From: Treponema sp.
Lineage (GTDB): Bacteria > Spirochaetota > Spirochaetia > Treponematales > Breznakiellaceae
Assembly: GCA_031275035.1 (NCBI GenBank)
Contig: JAISPH010000136.1
Location: 1-14,011, forward strand
DNA length: 14,011 bases
Direction of reading: 5' to 3'
Below are positions 1-7,572 of the stretch, piece after piece; position 1 is the stretch's first letter, and each line of letters opens with the position of its first letter. The notes beneath the pieces are model-generated. The model was not told the origin of the DNA. It saw nothing but the letters and a program-made list of their open reading frames with translations, and did no database searches. A program made the position numbers and the translations under genes.

Positions 1-611
1 TTTAGATATTCAAGGGAAGGCTTGATAAAGCGTTCTACATTAACGGTGATGGTTCTTTCAAATTCGTCCCGGCGCTGTTCCTGTTGATCAAGAATATCCG
101 CCAGGATTTGATTCCTGTATTCCAGGACCTCAAAGCGCCGGGCCAGTTCCTGCATATTAGCCAGAATATTGTTCTGAAAAGTAATATCCCGGATATACTC
201 TACCACCAGGATTACCTCATCTTTTTTGTTCAACACAGGAATGGAGAACAACTGATGCCAGTCCTGTTTATTTCCGTCATGCTCATATTTCATGGTATTA
301 AGGCAGGGACTTTTGGTCTTTATGGTTTTTAATGTAGGGCAGTCCAGACAAGGATTGTCCCGTCCATGGTATATTCTAAAACACTTCTGCCCCAGGGCAT
401 TCTTCTTGTCATAGTAAATATGGCGCATAGTGTTGTTCATATATTTGATATTGAGATCGATATCAATAATGCTGACTCCGTCTTGAATAATTTCCAGGAT
501 TCCCCTGAAACTGTTGGGATTTTCAAAAAAACTCCGTTCATCCTCAATACTAACTTCTTTCAGATCGGGGGTAAAAAGCCAGCCAAGTCCGCTTTCCTCA
601 TGCTGCGTCAT
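1..611 (-). CDS. PAS-domain regulator, probably PAS-LuxR type (3' part outside window)
   Basis: Read leftwards from an ATG at 611, the frame stays open for 203 codons to the window edge. An AGGAG ribosome-binding site lies 9 nt upstream. Residues ~34-145 look like one PAS domain (start ILEIIQDGVSIID). It contains C77-F-R-I-Y-H-G-R-D-x-x-C88-x-x-C91-P, a cysteine pattern common in a subset of bacterial PAS domains. Residues ~147-185 look like a coiled coil (NNILANMQELARRFEVLEYR). The end of the visible part, RRDEFERTITVNVERFIKPS, resembles the linker preceding the LuxR-type helix-turn-helix in PAS-LuxR regulators, but the DNA-binding domain itself lies outside the window. A histidine kinase or other PAS output is possible. 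It is transcribed away from the flavin oxidoreductase at 984, so it may control that gene (inference). Its base composition is AT-richer than the genes from 2292 onward. Confidence 0.72.
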   Translation of the reverse strand, partial: MTQHEESGLGWLFTPDLKEVSIEDERSFFENPNSFRGILEIIQDGVSIIDIDLNIKYMNNTMRHIYYDKKNALGQKCFRIYHGRDNPCLDCPTLKTIKTKSPCLNTMKYEHDGNKQDWHQLFSIPVLNKKDEVILVVEYIRDITFQNNILANMQELARRFEVLEYRNQILADILDQQEQRRDEFERTITVNVERFIKPSLEYL

Positions 612-983
612 AAGCCCGCGCTCCTTTTACTGGTATTACGCCTTAGTAGAGTTGTTCAGAAACTTCAGTTTCTGAACACTAACCGCTTAAAAACAGCAAA
701 AAACACGGATTTGGTTAAAAACCCGTGTTTTTTGAAAGACTTGTACCGGACTTTAGTCCGAAAGAACCAACCGGATCCTGAACAAGTCCAGTATAAAACC
801 GTTGTGTTCCTCTGTCAAATAATTTTTACCGGATGCCGGGCCGCAATGGGAATACTAGGGATATACTGGTAAAACTTAGGGTATTTCTTGGTGTTGCCCG
901 GCGGGGTTTTATCTATGATCATAACAATGAAACAGGATGCTGCGGCATCTTCTAAACCGCAAATAAAATGAGGAGAGGGTTTT
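612..983. other. Divergent intergenic region with repeat copy A
   Basis: This 372-bp gap separates the leftward PAS gene from the rightward oxidoreductase. Positions 647-789 are the structured repeat described separately. The remainder (790-983) is AT-rich and non-coding by eye. It holds TTTTACC (827-833) facing GGTAAAA (868-874), which could form a long-range 7-bp stem, and a short hairpin GATGC-tgcg-GCATC just before the oxidoreductase. A TATGAT at 914-919 could be a -10 box, but I see no convincing -35 at proper spacing, so no promoter is called. Confidence 0.6.
647..789 (+). repeat. Structured dispersed repeat, copy A
   Basis: Copy A matches, in inverse orientation, the element at 12532-12705. 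The first 28 bases (647-674) are identical between copies. Visible stems are: GTTCAGAAACT (654-664) with AGTTTCTGAAC (667-677); AAAAAACACGG (698-708) with CCGTGTTTTTT (723-733), a bidirectional terminator-like hairpin; GACTTGT (738-744) with ACAAGTC (782-788), enclosing CGGAC (747-751) with GTCCG (756-760) and a degenerate fourth hairpin. Relative to copy B it lacks the 3' strand of the outermost stem and one small hairpin, so it may be a decayed or truncated copy. It sits between two divergent genes, where a terminator has no obvious gene to terminate. Confidence 0.85.
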
Positions 984-2234
984 ATGAGTCAAGAGTTATT
1001 GTTTACCCCGGTTAAAATCGGCAGTAAAACGGTTCCGAACAGAATTGCCATTAACGCCATGGAATGCTGTGATGCGGATGAGAAAGGGAATCCCGGCCCA
1101 CGGACCTACGAACGGTACGAAAAATTATTTGAAGGCGGAGCGGGCTTTATCAATCTGGAAGCCATTACAGTACAGTACGATTACATCTCCCGGGAACATC
1201 AACTGAGCGTTATGCCCCATAACCTGGAGCTCCTGAAGAAATTCGTGGAGCATTTAAAAAAGATCAACCAAAACAATGTTTTTGTATTCCAGCTTACCCA
1301 CTCCGGGGAAATCAGTCATCCCGGATTCTCCAAACGGTGCCGGGTTACCAGGGAACCCCTTTACGGTTATGAAGACGCCCGGCTTCTCAATGAATCGGAG
1401 GTTGACAAAATTATAGATCAATTTGTCCTGAGCGCAAAAATCGCCCACGATGCGGGAGCGGACGGGGTGGATCTGAAATTCTGCCATGGTTATCTGGGTT
1501 CCCAGGTACTGCGGCCCTTCAACAGTCATGTCTGGAAATACGGCGGCCCCTGGGAAAACCGCCGCCGTTTTGCTTTTGACATGACAGAACGGGTCATTAA
1601 AGAGGTAAATGATCCCGATTTTATTGTCGGCTCGAAGGTTTCCATTTTCGAGGGTTTTCCCGGCGGACAGGGAACCGCCGGTCCTGATTCTTCACTTATG
1701 GATTTAACCGAATCTATCGATCTGATTAAAGGCCTGGAAGAACGGGGGGCCAAATATATTATTCAGTCCGCAGGTTCCCCATCCCATACCTTGGCCCTTT
1801 CCCAGGCGGACCGCAATATTCCGGATCATGGTTATTTCCATCACTACTTCCAGAAGGTATGCCGGGATAATCTGAAAAAGGAAACGGTGGTTATCGGCTC
1901 CGCCTATTCCATTTACCGCAACGGCAAGGGGACCAAATTCCAGGCAGTGGCGCCGGAAAAGAACAGCGTCCGGTTCTGGGGAAACAAAAACATTCAGGAC
2001 AAGGTGGTGGACATGATCTGCCTTGGCCGTCAAAGCTTTGCGGACCCCTATCTTCCTAAAAAAATGCTTGAAGGAAAGGAAAACGAAATTAAATGGTGTA
2101 CTGCCTGCGATAATTGTATTGAGTTTCTCATTCGCCAGGAAAATGTGGGCTGCGCCGTTTACAACCCGCCCTATGCCCAGCGGATGAAGGAGATCCGCGC
2201 CGAAAAGGGGAATCTGCGGGAAAAACATACCTGA
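984..2234 (+). CDS. Old-yellow-enzyme-family NAD(P)H:flavin oxidoreductase with Fe-S cysteine motif
   Basis: A 416-residue FMN-dependent TIM-barrel protein, presumably cytoplasmic, that would reduce an activated C=C bond or similar substrate; the true substrate is unknown. GAGGAG lies ~8 nt before the ATG. Family landmarks: N-terminal FTPVKIGSKTVPNRI; the substrate/FMN region HSGEISHPGF; H168 in CHGYL followed by RPF-N-H-YGGPWENRRRF; and near the C-terminus C372-x2-C375-x2-C378-x11-C390 before NPPYA. In 2,4-dienoyl-CoA reductase and trimethylamine dehydrogenase relatives a similar set binds a 4Fe-4S cluster, but their usual spacing is C-x2-C-x3-C-x11/12-C, so the second gap is one residue short here. 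The C-terminal pyridine-nucleotide domain of the long relatives is absent, so electrons must come from elsewhere or directly from NAD(P)H. It appears monocistronic, followed by a terminator. Confidence 0.9.
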   Translation: MSQELLFTPVKIGSKTVPNRIAINAMECCDADEKGNPGPRTYERYEKLFEGGAGFINLEAITVQYDYISREHQLSVMPHNLELLKKFVEHLKKINQNNVFVFQLTHSGEISHPGFSKRCRVTREPLYGYEDARLLNESEVDKIIDQFVLSAKIAHDAGADGVDLKFCHGYLGSQVLRPFNSHVWKYGGPWENRRRFAFDMTERVIKEVNDPDFIVGSKVSIFEGFPGGQGTAGPDSSLMDLTESIDLIKGLEERGAKYIIQSAGSPSHTLALSQADRNIPDHGYFHHYFQKVCRDNLKKETVVIGSAYSIYRNGKGTKFQAVAPEKNSVRFWGNKNIQDKVVDMICLGRQSFADPYLPKKMLEGKENEIKWCTACDNCIEFLIRQENVGCAVYNPPYAQRMKEIRAEKGNLREKHT

Positions 2235-2251
2235 GAATCCGGTCATATTCG

Positions 2252-2289
2252 GGGCTGTCCGGCAGGCAGCGCCCTGGGCAGCCCTTTTT
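2252..2289 (+). terminator. Rho-independent terminator after the oxidoreductase gene
   Basis: GGGCTGTCC (2252-2260) pairs with GGGCAGCCC (2276-2284), nine pairs including one G-T wobble, and TTTTT follows at 2285-2289. It lies 17 bp after the stop codon of the plus-strand gene. There is no T-run on the minus side, so it probably does not serve mnmG, which ends at 2292 from the other direction. Confidence 0.8.
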
Positions 2290-2291
2290 CG

Positions 2292-4298
2292 TTACCGCTT
2301 TCCTGTCAGCACCATCAACAGGGCGATATCCCCCTGACGGACGCCGGGGATGCGGGCGGCCTGGCCCAGGGTAAGGGGGCGGACCTGGCGCAGCTTTTCT
2401 TTTGATTCTGCGGAAAGGCCGGTTATGGAGGCATAGTCCATGCCGGGATCAAGCTTAATGGCATCGAGTTTGGCATTTCTGGCGGCGGACCGCTTTTCCT
2501 TTTCTATGTAGCCCGCGTACTTAATGTCCAGGACCGCCCGTTCCAGCCACTCCGCGGGATAGCGGGAAAGTTCCGGGGCGAGGCGCAGGATATCCGCCGG
2601 AGCCGCCGCCGAATCGGTGAGGGCCCGTTCCAGGCTTTCCCCGGCGTGGCGGCCCAGGACCGTTCCCTCCGCCGCGGCTTCTCCGGAAACCTTCCGCCGG
2701 CGGAGCAGTTCCCGGATGCTGTCCAGGGCTTCGGTCTTTCGCAGGAAATGTTCCCAGCGGCGGTCTCCGGCCAGGCCCAGTGCCCGGCCTTTGGGGGTCA
2801 GCCGGGTATCGGCGGTATCGTGGCGGAGCGCCAGGCGGTGTTCCGCCCGGCTGGTGAACATACGGTAGGGCTCCCTGGTTCCCAGGGTGGTAAGGTCGTC
2901 CACCAGAACCCCGATGTAGGCCTCGTTCCGGCCAAGGATCAGGGGAGGCTCTCCCCGCAGTTTCATGGCCGCATTGATCCCCGCGATAATACCCTGGGCG
3001 GCGGCTTCTTCGTAACCGGAACTGCCGTTGGTCTGGCCCGCCGCAAAAAAGCCGGAAAGCCGCTTGGATTCCAGGGTGGGATAGAGATCCAGGGGATCCA
3101 GATAATCATACTCCACCGCATAGGCGGGCCGGACAATGCGGGCCTCTTCCAGGCCGGGGATGCTGTGAATAAAGGCGTGTTGTACATCCTCGGGAAGGGA
3201 ACTGGAAAGGCCGTTCAGGTACATTTCGCTGGTACCGGAACCCTCGGGTTCAATAAAGACATGATGCCGGTCCCGCCCGGGAAAACGAACCACCTTATCC
3301 TCAATGGAGGGACAGTACCGGGGGCCGGCCCCGGTGATCTTGCCGCCGTACAGCGGGGAACGGTGAATGTTTGCCCGGATAATCCCGTGGGTTACGGGGG
3401 TGGTATAGGTGATCCAGCAGGGAGTATGCCGGTTAAGCTTTTCCGTCCAGGGCGGGGGCATGCCGCCGGGTTCCACGTCGAAGGAGAAGGGGGCGGGATC
3501 TTCCCCGTCCTGGCGTTCCAGCCTGCTGTAGTCGATTGAGTCCCCCGCAATCCGGGCGGGGGTTCCCGTCTTGAGCCGCCCTGCGGGAAAGCCCAGACGG
3601 CGGAGGCTTGCCCCCAGCCCCAGGGCGGCCTCTTCCCCCAGCCGTCCCTGGGGGGCGTCGTACTCGCCGATGAAGATCTTCCCTTCCATAAATGTGCCGG
3701 AAGCGAGGATCACCGTGGGGGCGCTGATGAAACGCCCCCGCAGGGTCAGGACTCCCGCCGCCTGACCAAGCGTGGGGGCAGCGGAATGGAAGACTTTGCC
3801 GGGGCCGGAGGGCCCGGCAAAGGAACCATGGAGCGAGAGGGAGCCGCCCGCTCTTACCGTTTCCGGCGCAGGGGAAAGGGCGGAAAAGATCCTGCCCGGC
3901 GCTCCCCCCCTGAATTCTTCGATAATCAGATCCGCCACGGTATCCATCATAACGGCAAGGCCCCGCTGGTTTTCCACCGCATACCGGGCCGCCGCCTGGT
4001 AGGCCTGCTTGTCCGCCTGGGCCCGGGGGGCCTGAACCGCGGGACCCCGGGAACGGTTGAGGACCCGGTACTGTATCATGGTCTTGTCGATAAGCCTGCC
4101 CATCTCGCCCCCCAGGGCGTCCAACTCCCGGACCAGGTTGCCCTTGGAGAGCCCCCCCACGGCGGGATTGCAGGAGAGGGCGCCGATACGGTCCGGGTTT
4201 TGGGTGATGAGCAGGGTTGACAGGCCGAGCCGGGCCGCCGCCAGGGAGGCCTCGATTCCTGCATGGCCGCCGCCGATAACGATACAGTCGTAGTCCAT
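2292..4298 (-). CDS. mnmG: tRNA uridine-5-carboxymethylaminomethyl modification enzyme MnmG (GidA)
   Basis: FAD-dependent partner of MnmE. The MnmEG complex installs the (carboxymethyl)aminomethyl group at C5 of wobble uridine 34 in several tRNAs, in the cytoplasm. The ATG at 4298 gives [17 protein letters not shown], with the FAD-binding G-x-G-x-x-G motif at residues 9-14, then SCNPAVGG (C43), [11 protein letters not shown] (C329), [20 protein letters not shown] and the C-terminal [14 protein letters not shown] signature. The product is 668 residues, longer than the usual ~620-630. The extra length lies mainly at residues ~129-181, a Pro/Gly/Ser-rich stretch between two strands that normally adjoin. 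The start overlaps the mnmE stop as TAATG, so translation is probably coupled. The reading frame is open upstream into mnmE, but that part is antisense-like filler and the family start is clear. Confidence 0.97.
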   Translation of the reverse strand: MDYDCIVIGGGHAGIEASLAAARLGLSTLLITQNPDRIGALSCNPAVGGLSKGNLVRELDALGGEMGRLIDKTMIQYRVLNRSRGPAVQAPRAQADKQAYQAAARYAVENQRGLAVMMDTVADLIIEEFRGGAPGRIFSALSPAPETVRAGGSLSLHGSFAGPSGPGKVFHSAAPTLGQAAGVLTLRGRFISAPTVILASGTFMEGKIFIGEYDAPQGRLGEEAALGLGASLRRLGFPAGRLKTGTPARIAGDSIDYSRLERQDGEDPAPFSFDVEPGGMPPPWTEKLNRHTPCWITYTTPVTHGIIRANIHRSPLYGGKITGAGPRYCPSIEDKVVRFPGRDRHHVFIEPEGSGTSEMYLNGLSSSLPEDVQHAFIHSIPGLEEARIVRPAYAVEYDYLDPLDLYPTLESKRLSGFFAAGQTNGSSGYEEAAAQGIIAGINAAMKLRGEPPLILGRNEAYIGVLVDDLTTLGTREPYRMFTSRAEHRLALRHDTADTRLTPKGRALGLAGDRRWEHFLRKTEALDSIRELLRRRKVSGEAAAEGTVLGRHAGESLERALTDSAAAPADILRLAPELSRYPAEWLERAVLDIKYAGYIEKEKRSAARNAKLDAIKLDPGMDYASITGLSAESKEKLRQVRPLTLGQAARIPGVRQGDIALLMVLTGKR

Positions 4299-5749
4299 TA
4301 TTTCCCCACGCAGAAACGGCTGAATATGGCCTCTAAGATGTCCGCGGTGGAAACTTCTCCGGTGATTTCCCCCAGGGCGTTTACCCCTTCCCGGAGCAGG
4401 GGGGCGATTAGGTCCAGGGGCTCTCCCCTGTCCGCCAGGTCCAGGGCCTCTTCCACCGCTGCTGCGGCGCCGTCGATTAGCCGTTTCTGCCGGGCCGAGG
4501 CGATGCCCGGCGTTCCGTTCCCCTCCGGCGCCCCGCCGTTCCGGTTTTCCAGCAGCGCCGTCATGGCGGCGCAGAGGGCGCCGGCGCCGTCCCCCGTCTT
4601 GGCGCTGATCGCCAAAACAGGAGACGGTTCCGCGCCGGATTTGAGGAGAACCGTTCCCTTCGCCGGAGGCGGGGCGGCGTCGGCCTTGTTCCAGAGCAGG
4701 AGCAACGGCGGGGCGCCGGGGCCGGAGAGGGTCTCCAGAAAGCGGCGGTCCTCTCCGGTAAGGCCCGCGCATCCGTCTATCACATAGAGAACCAGATCCG
4801 CCGCCGCCAGCAGTTCCCGGCTCCGGGCCACGCCGATCCGTTCCACCCCGTCCGGGGAATCCCGGAGCCCCGCGGTATCCGCCAGTCTGAGGGGTATCCC
4901 CCCCAGGGAAATCCAGGCCTCGATCCAGTCCCGGGTGGTGCCGGGTATGTCCGTAACAATGGACCGGTCTTCCTTGACAAGGCGGTTGAAGAGGCTGGAT
5001 TTTCCCGCATTGGGCCTGCCGGCAATCACCCCCAGGGCCCCCTCCTGGTAGAGCCGTTCCATCCGGTAGGAGGCGGCCAGCGCCCGGAGCCGTTCCAGGA
5101 TCTCCCCGGCCAGGGACCGGTCCGGCAGACTCTCTCCCCCGGCGTCTCCCTCATCTTCGGAATAGTCCAGCCTCAGTTCCGTTCCCGCCAGGATCTGAAC
5201 CAGAAGATCCCTCAGCCCCCGGATCTCCGCTTCCAGGGCGCCGGAGAGCCGGTTCACCGCCCGGCCTCTGCCGGCGTCGGTTTTGGCGGAGACCAGTTCC
5301 ATCACCGACTCCGCCCGGGTCAGGTCAAGTTTGCCGTTCATAAAGGCCCGGAATGTAAATTCCCCGGGCAGGCTGTCCCGGAAACCCGCTTCCCGGAGGG
5401 CCTCCATGACGGCCCTGATCACGGCGTTCCCCCCGTGGCAGGAAATATCCAGACAGTCCTCGCCGGTATAGCTCCGGGGCGCCCGGAAGACCGACACCAG
5501 GATTTCGTCGATTGTTTCCCGCCCGGAACAGTCTCCGCCGGGGCTTGTTCCGCGGACAGGTTTGAGGATACGGCCGTGGACGACGCTGTTTCCCGGAGCG
5601 CTTCGTATCTTTTCAGGATCGGAAAAAATGGAAGCGAAGGGCTCCAGGATATTTTTCCCCGAGGCGCGGATCTGGGCCAGGGCGCTTTCTCCCGGAGGGG
5701 TAGCCAGGGCGGCGATGGGATCATCCCCGCCGTATCCGGTCCCCGTCAC
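4298..5749 (-). CDS. mnmE: tRNA modification GTPase MnmE (TrmE)
   Basis: GTPase of the MnmEG wobble-uridine modification complex. From the GTG at 5749 the protein is 483 residues, close to the family norm of ~450-470. The N-terminal formyl-THF-binding domain starts [12 protein letters not shown] (residues 9-20), with CHGG at 104-107. The G domain carries GRPNAGKS (G1, 244-251), GTTRD (G2, 270-274), DTAG (G3, 291-294), NKAD (G4, 354-357) and SAK (G5, 382-384). The protein ends FCVGK with the conserved catalytic Cys480. I chose the GTG because no in-frame ATG lies near the family start, GGAG sits 8 nt upstream, and it forms a GTGA overlap with the stop of the upstream phosphatase gene. The second gene of a three-gene minus-strand operon. 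Confidence 0.97.
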   Translation of the reverse strand: MTGTGYGGDDPIAALATPPGESALAQIRASGKNILEPFASIFSDPEKIRSAPGNSVVHGRILKPVRGTSPGGDCSGRETIDEILVSVFRAPRSYTGEDCLDISCHGGNAVIRAVMEALREAGFRDSLPGEFTFRAFMNGKLDLTRAESVMELVSAKTDAGRGRAVNRLSGALEAEIRGLRDLLVQILAGTELRLDYSEDEGDAGGESLPDRSLAGEILERLRALAASYRMERLYQEGALGVIAGRPNAGKSSLFNRLVKEDRSIVTDIPGTTRDWIEAWISLGGIPLRLADTAGLRDSPDGVERIGVARSRELLAAADLVLYVIDGCAGLTGEDRRFLETLSGPGAPPLLLLWNKADAAPPPAKGTVLLKSGAEPSPVLAISAKTGDGAGALCAAMTALLENRNGGAPEGNGTPGIASARQKRLIDGAAAAVEEALDLADRGEPLDLIAPLLREGVNALGEITGEVSTADILEAIFSRFCVGK

Positions 5750-6708
5750 CGGGAGCCGCTCCGGGATTCTCCCGGACGGAAATGCAGGAAGAGCCAGGGG
5801 GCCGCCGCGGTGGGCCAGAGCCCCAGGAGGCCGTAACGGATAAAGCGGGCCAGCCTGTGGTAATCCTGGGGCAGGGCCGCTTCCCCCCGGCTGAGGATTC
5901 TGAAGACGAGAGCGGTGATGACAGTTCCCAGTATCCCCGCAATACAGCGGAGGGTCCTTTCCCCCGCCCCGGTCCGTGCGGAAAAGGGGAAGCGGAGCCG
6001 CATCAGGCAATAGCCTGTGCCGAAGCCCAGGAAGAGGGCCCCAAGCCGGATATCCGGCCCCAGGGCGTTCATCAGTAGCGCCATAGCTGCGCAGCTTATC
6101 ATTTTGATGCGGTTCCCCCCGGCGTTCAGGGCTCTTTCAATGGAGGGACCCGCCAGGGCGTAGAACCCCAGGATAAGCCCCCCGGTAAGCCAGCCGGCAA
6201 GAATGTCGGTTGGGAAGTGGACCCCCAGGTAGAGCCGGGTAAAACCGATGATCAGCGTGAGGAGGCTTCCCAAAGTAATGCAGAGCGGGAGCCGGGCGCT
6301 CTGTTTTCCCAGCCAAAAACTGACGGGGAGCAGAAAAACCAGGGAAAGCTGGGCATGGGCCGAGGGCAGGCCGTAGCCCGGTTCCGGGCTGAGGCCGACG
6401 GAAGGATCAAGTTGACAGGGCCGGGGCTGCTGAAAGAGATCTTTCAGGAAAAAGTTCAGCCAGGCCGAAAAGAGGAGCAGAAGCCCCAGGCGCAGTCCTT
6501 TTTTTTCATCGGCGCACCAGATAATAAAAAGCAGAACCGGGATAAAGAAAAAAACAGAGCCTCCCCAGGTCAGTATCCTGATAAGCGCCGTCAGCGGCGG
6601 ACTTTCCATAAGCTGAATGTGTTTGATAAGATCCAGACCCCAGCGGTATATCCCGTTCAAAGAAAGAGGATCCGCCGCCGTCAGGAAACCGGTAACGCCG
6701 TCGTTCAT
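5746..6708 (-). CDS. PAP2-family membrane phosphatase
   Basis: A 320-residue polytopic membrane protein with a PAP2 (type 2 phosphatidic acid phosphatase) core: K89-DLFQQP-R96-P97, P115-SAH118, and T157-R158-LYLG-V-H164-FPT-D168. The third motif has Thr in place of the usual Ser; its Arg, His and Asp are present. Several hydrophobic segments surround the core (for example 52-64, 74-87, 121-135, 146-157), and a further membrane region occupies roughly residues 195-300. Family members dephosphorylate lipid phosphates or undecaprenyl pyrophosphate outside the membrane; which one applies here cannot be told. It overlaps mnmE by 4 bp (GTGA) and is first in the operon. No good ribosome-binding site precedes the ATG at 6708. 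A TTGACC at 6743-6738 could be a -35 box, but the best -10 (TATTAG, 6723-6718) is only 14 nt away. Confidence 0.88.
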   Translation of the reverse strand: MNDGVTGFLTAADPLSLNGIYRWGLDLIKHIQLMESPPLTALIRILTWGGSVFFFIPVLLFIIWCADEKKGLRLGLLLLFSAWLNFFLKDLFQQPRPCQLDPSVGLSPEPGYGLPSAHAQLSLVFLLPVSFWLGKQSARLPLCITLGSLLTLIIGFTRLYLGVHFPTDILAGWLTGGLILGFYALAGPSIERALNAGGNRIKMISCAAMALLMNALGPDIRLGALFLGFGTGYCLMRLRFPFSARTGAGERTLRCIAGILGTVITALVFRILSRGEAALPQDYHRLARFIRYGLLGLWPTAAAPWLFLHFRPGESRSGSR

Positions 6709-6746
6709 GGGCTAAGACTAATATTCAAACCCTGGGGGGTCAAGAC

Positions 6747-6785
6747 AAAAAGCCGCACAGACGAATAATTCGTCCTGCGGCTTTT
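6747..6785. terminator. Bidirectional intrinsic terminator
   Basis: AAAAGCCGCA (6748-6757) pairs with TGCGGCTTTT (6776-6785). An inner stem GACGAA (6760-6765) with TTCGTC (6769-6774) closes a three-base loop. T-runs lie on both strands, five T on the minus side. It is 34 bp beyond the stop of the small lipoprotein gene, whose minus-strand transcript it should end, separating that gene from the PAP2-mnmE-mnmG operon. Confidence 0.85.
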
Positions 6786-6818
6786 ACGGCGGTCCCGGGA
6801 TTTTATACTTTGCAGCGG

Positions 6819-7472
6819 CTAGAAACCCTCGTAAAAAGCTTCTTTAACCCGGTCTATGGCGACGGCCTGTTCCTTGGAGGGGGGCGTGTCGGCCTTGGTC
6901 CCGTTGAGGATGGCGTTTATCTGCTGTTCCAGGGAATTTTTATCGATGGTTACCAGCACATAAAAATCGTAAACCTCCCGGTCCACGTTCTTTCCGTCCG
7001 CCTTAAAGTAACGTTTAAGCAGCCAGAAATCGTTCTCCTTCCGGGCGCCGCTGTAGGTGGCGTCGGAGGCGTTCTTTACCACCGCCTCAAAGTAACGGCC
7101 GTATTCGTCGTCGGGGCTCCCCGCGGCGGCGCCGGCAAAGCGGGCCTGCACCCTGGTGGAAACCATGCGGGAAAGATCCTGGGCAACGGTAAAGCCCGAA
7201 GTCCACTGGCGCAGGGCGTTGAGGTTGGTCCCCGAATCTTCGCCGATAAAGACATACTTGTCCTGGAAATCGGGCATTTTTTCCACCTCGACAAGACCGC
7301 CGGCTATGTAGCGGGTTACCCAATCGGGAACCTCCTGACCTACCGCCATGGTCTTATGATCCAGAACTTCATAGGTCTTGGTTTTTTCGACATATTCCGG
7401 GGCTTTACTGCTGGCGCAGCCGGCCAAAACCAATAGGCTGACCACAAAGACTGCAGCAAATATTTTTTTCAT
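6819..7472 (-). CDS. Predicted lipoprotein, function unknown
   Basis: A 217-residue envelope lipoprotein. MKKIFAAVFVVSLLVLAGC is a clear type II signal peptide with lipobox LAGC, so C19 should be lipidated. The mature part is mixed alpha/beta by eye. It includes VPDWV, a block around residues 73-108 (FIGEDSGTNLNALRQWTSGF onward), WLLKRYF, and YDFYVLVTIDKNSL near the C-terminus. This general pattern recalls LPP20-like outer-membrane lipoproteins, in which an alanine-rich helix is followed by a strand ending in a Tyr-rich segment, but the resemblance is weak and I assign no function. AGGAGG lies 6 nt before the ATG and a TATAAT box lies upstream. It is monocistronic by layout, bounded by its own promoter and a terminator. 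Confidence 0.88.
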   Translation of the reverse strand: MKKIFAAVFVVSLLVLAGCASSKAPEYVEKTKTYEVLDHKTMAVGQEVPDWVTRYIAGGLVEVEKMPDFQDKYVFIGEDSGTNLNALRQWTSGFTVAQDLSRMVSTRVQARFAGAAAGSPDDEYGRYFEAVVKNASDATYSGARKENDFWLLKRYFKADGKNVDREVYDFYVLVTIDKNSLEQQINAILNGTKADTPPSKEQAVAIDRVKEAFYEGF

Positions 7473-7503
7473 TTGCGACCTCCTGACCGGCGTTTACCGG
7501 CAT

Positions 7504-7509
7504 ATTATA
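7504..7509 (-). promoter_or_regulatory. -10 box of the small lipoprotein promoter
   Basis: The minus strand reads TATAAT at 7509-7504 in a very AT-rich stretch (7503-7540). This predicts a transcript start near 7497 and a ~25-nt leader containing the AGGAGG site. No clear -35 hexamer is visible at 17 nt; the A/T tracts upstream may compensate as an UP-like element. Confidence 0.5.
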
Positions 7510-7572
7510 AAATAATCTATCATAAAATAAAATAAAAACCAACTATACGCCGGGGCAGCCGCATTTTTCAGC

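Noticed and set aside
366..872. Plus-strand open frame of 168 codons
   Set aside because: Largely antisense to the PAS gene and then crosses the repeat; no ribosome-binding site or recognisable protein features.
790..983. Flavin-related riboswitch before the oxidoreductase
   Set aside because: Short stems exist, but no conserved FMN-riboswitch core sequence could be seen.
2646..3539. Long plus-strand frame opposite mnmG
   Set aside because: Antisense shadow of a GC-rich gene with unmistakable family motifs on the other strand.
4299..4772. N-terminal extension of the mnmG frame (158 codons)
   Set aside because: It overlaps mnmE, reads as Arg/Gly/Pro-rich filler, and MnmG family proteins begin at the [14 protein letters not shown] start.
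5750..6010. N-terminal extension of the mnmE frame
   Set aside because: It overlaps the PAP2 gene, has no family similarity, and the GTG at 5749 has GGAG upstream and a GTGA overlap.
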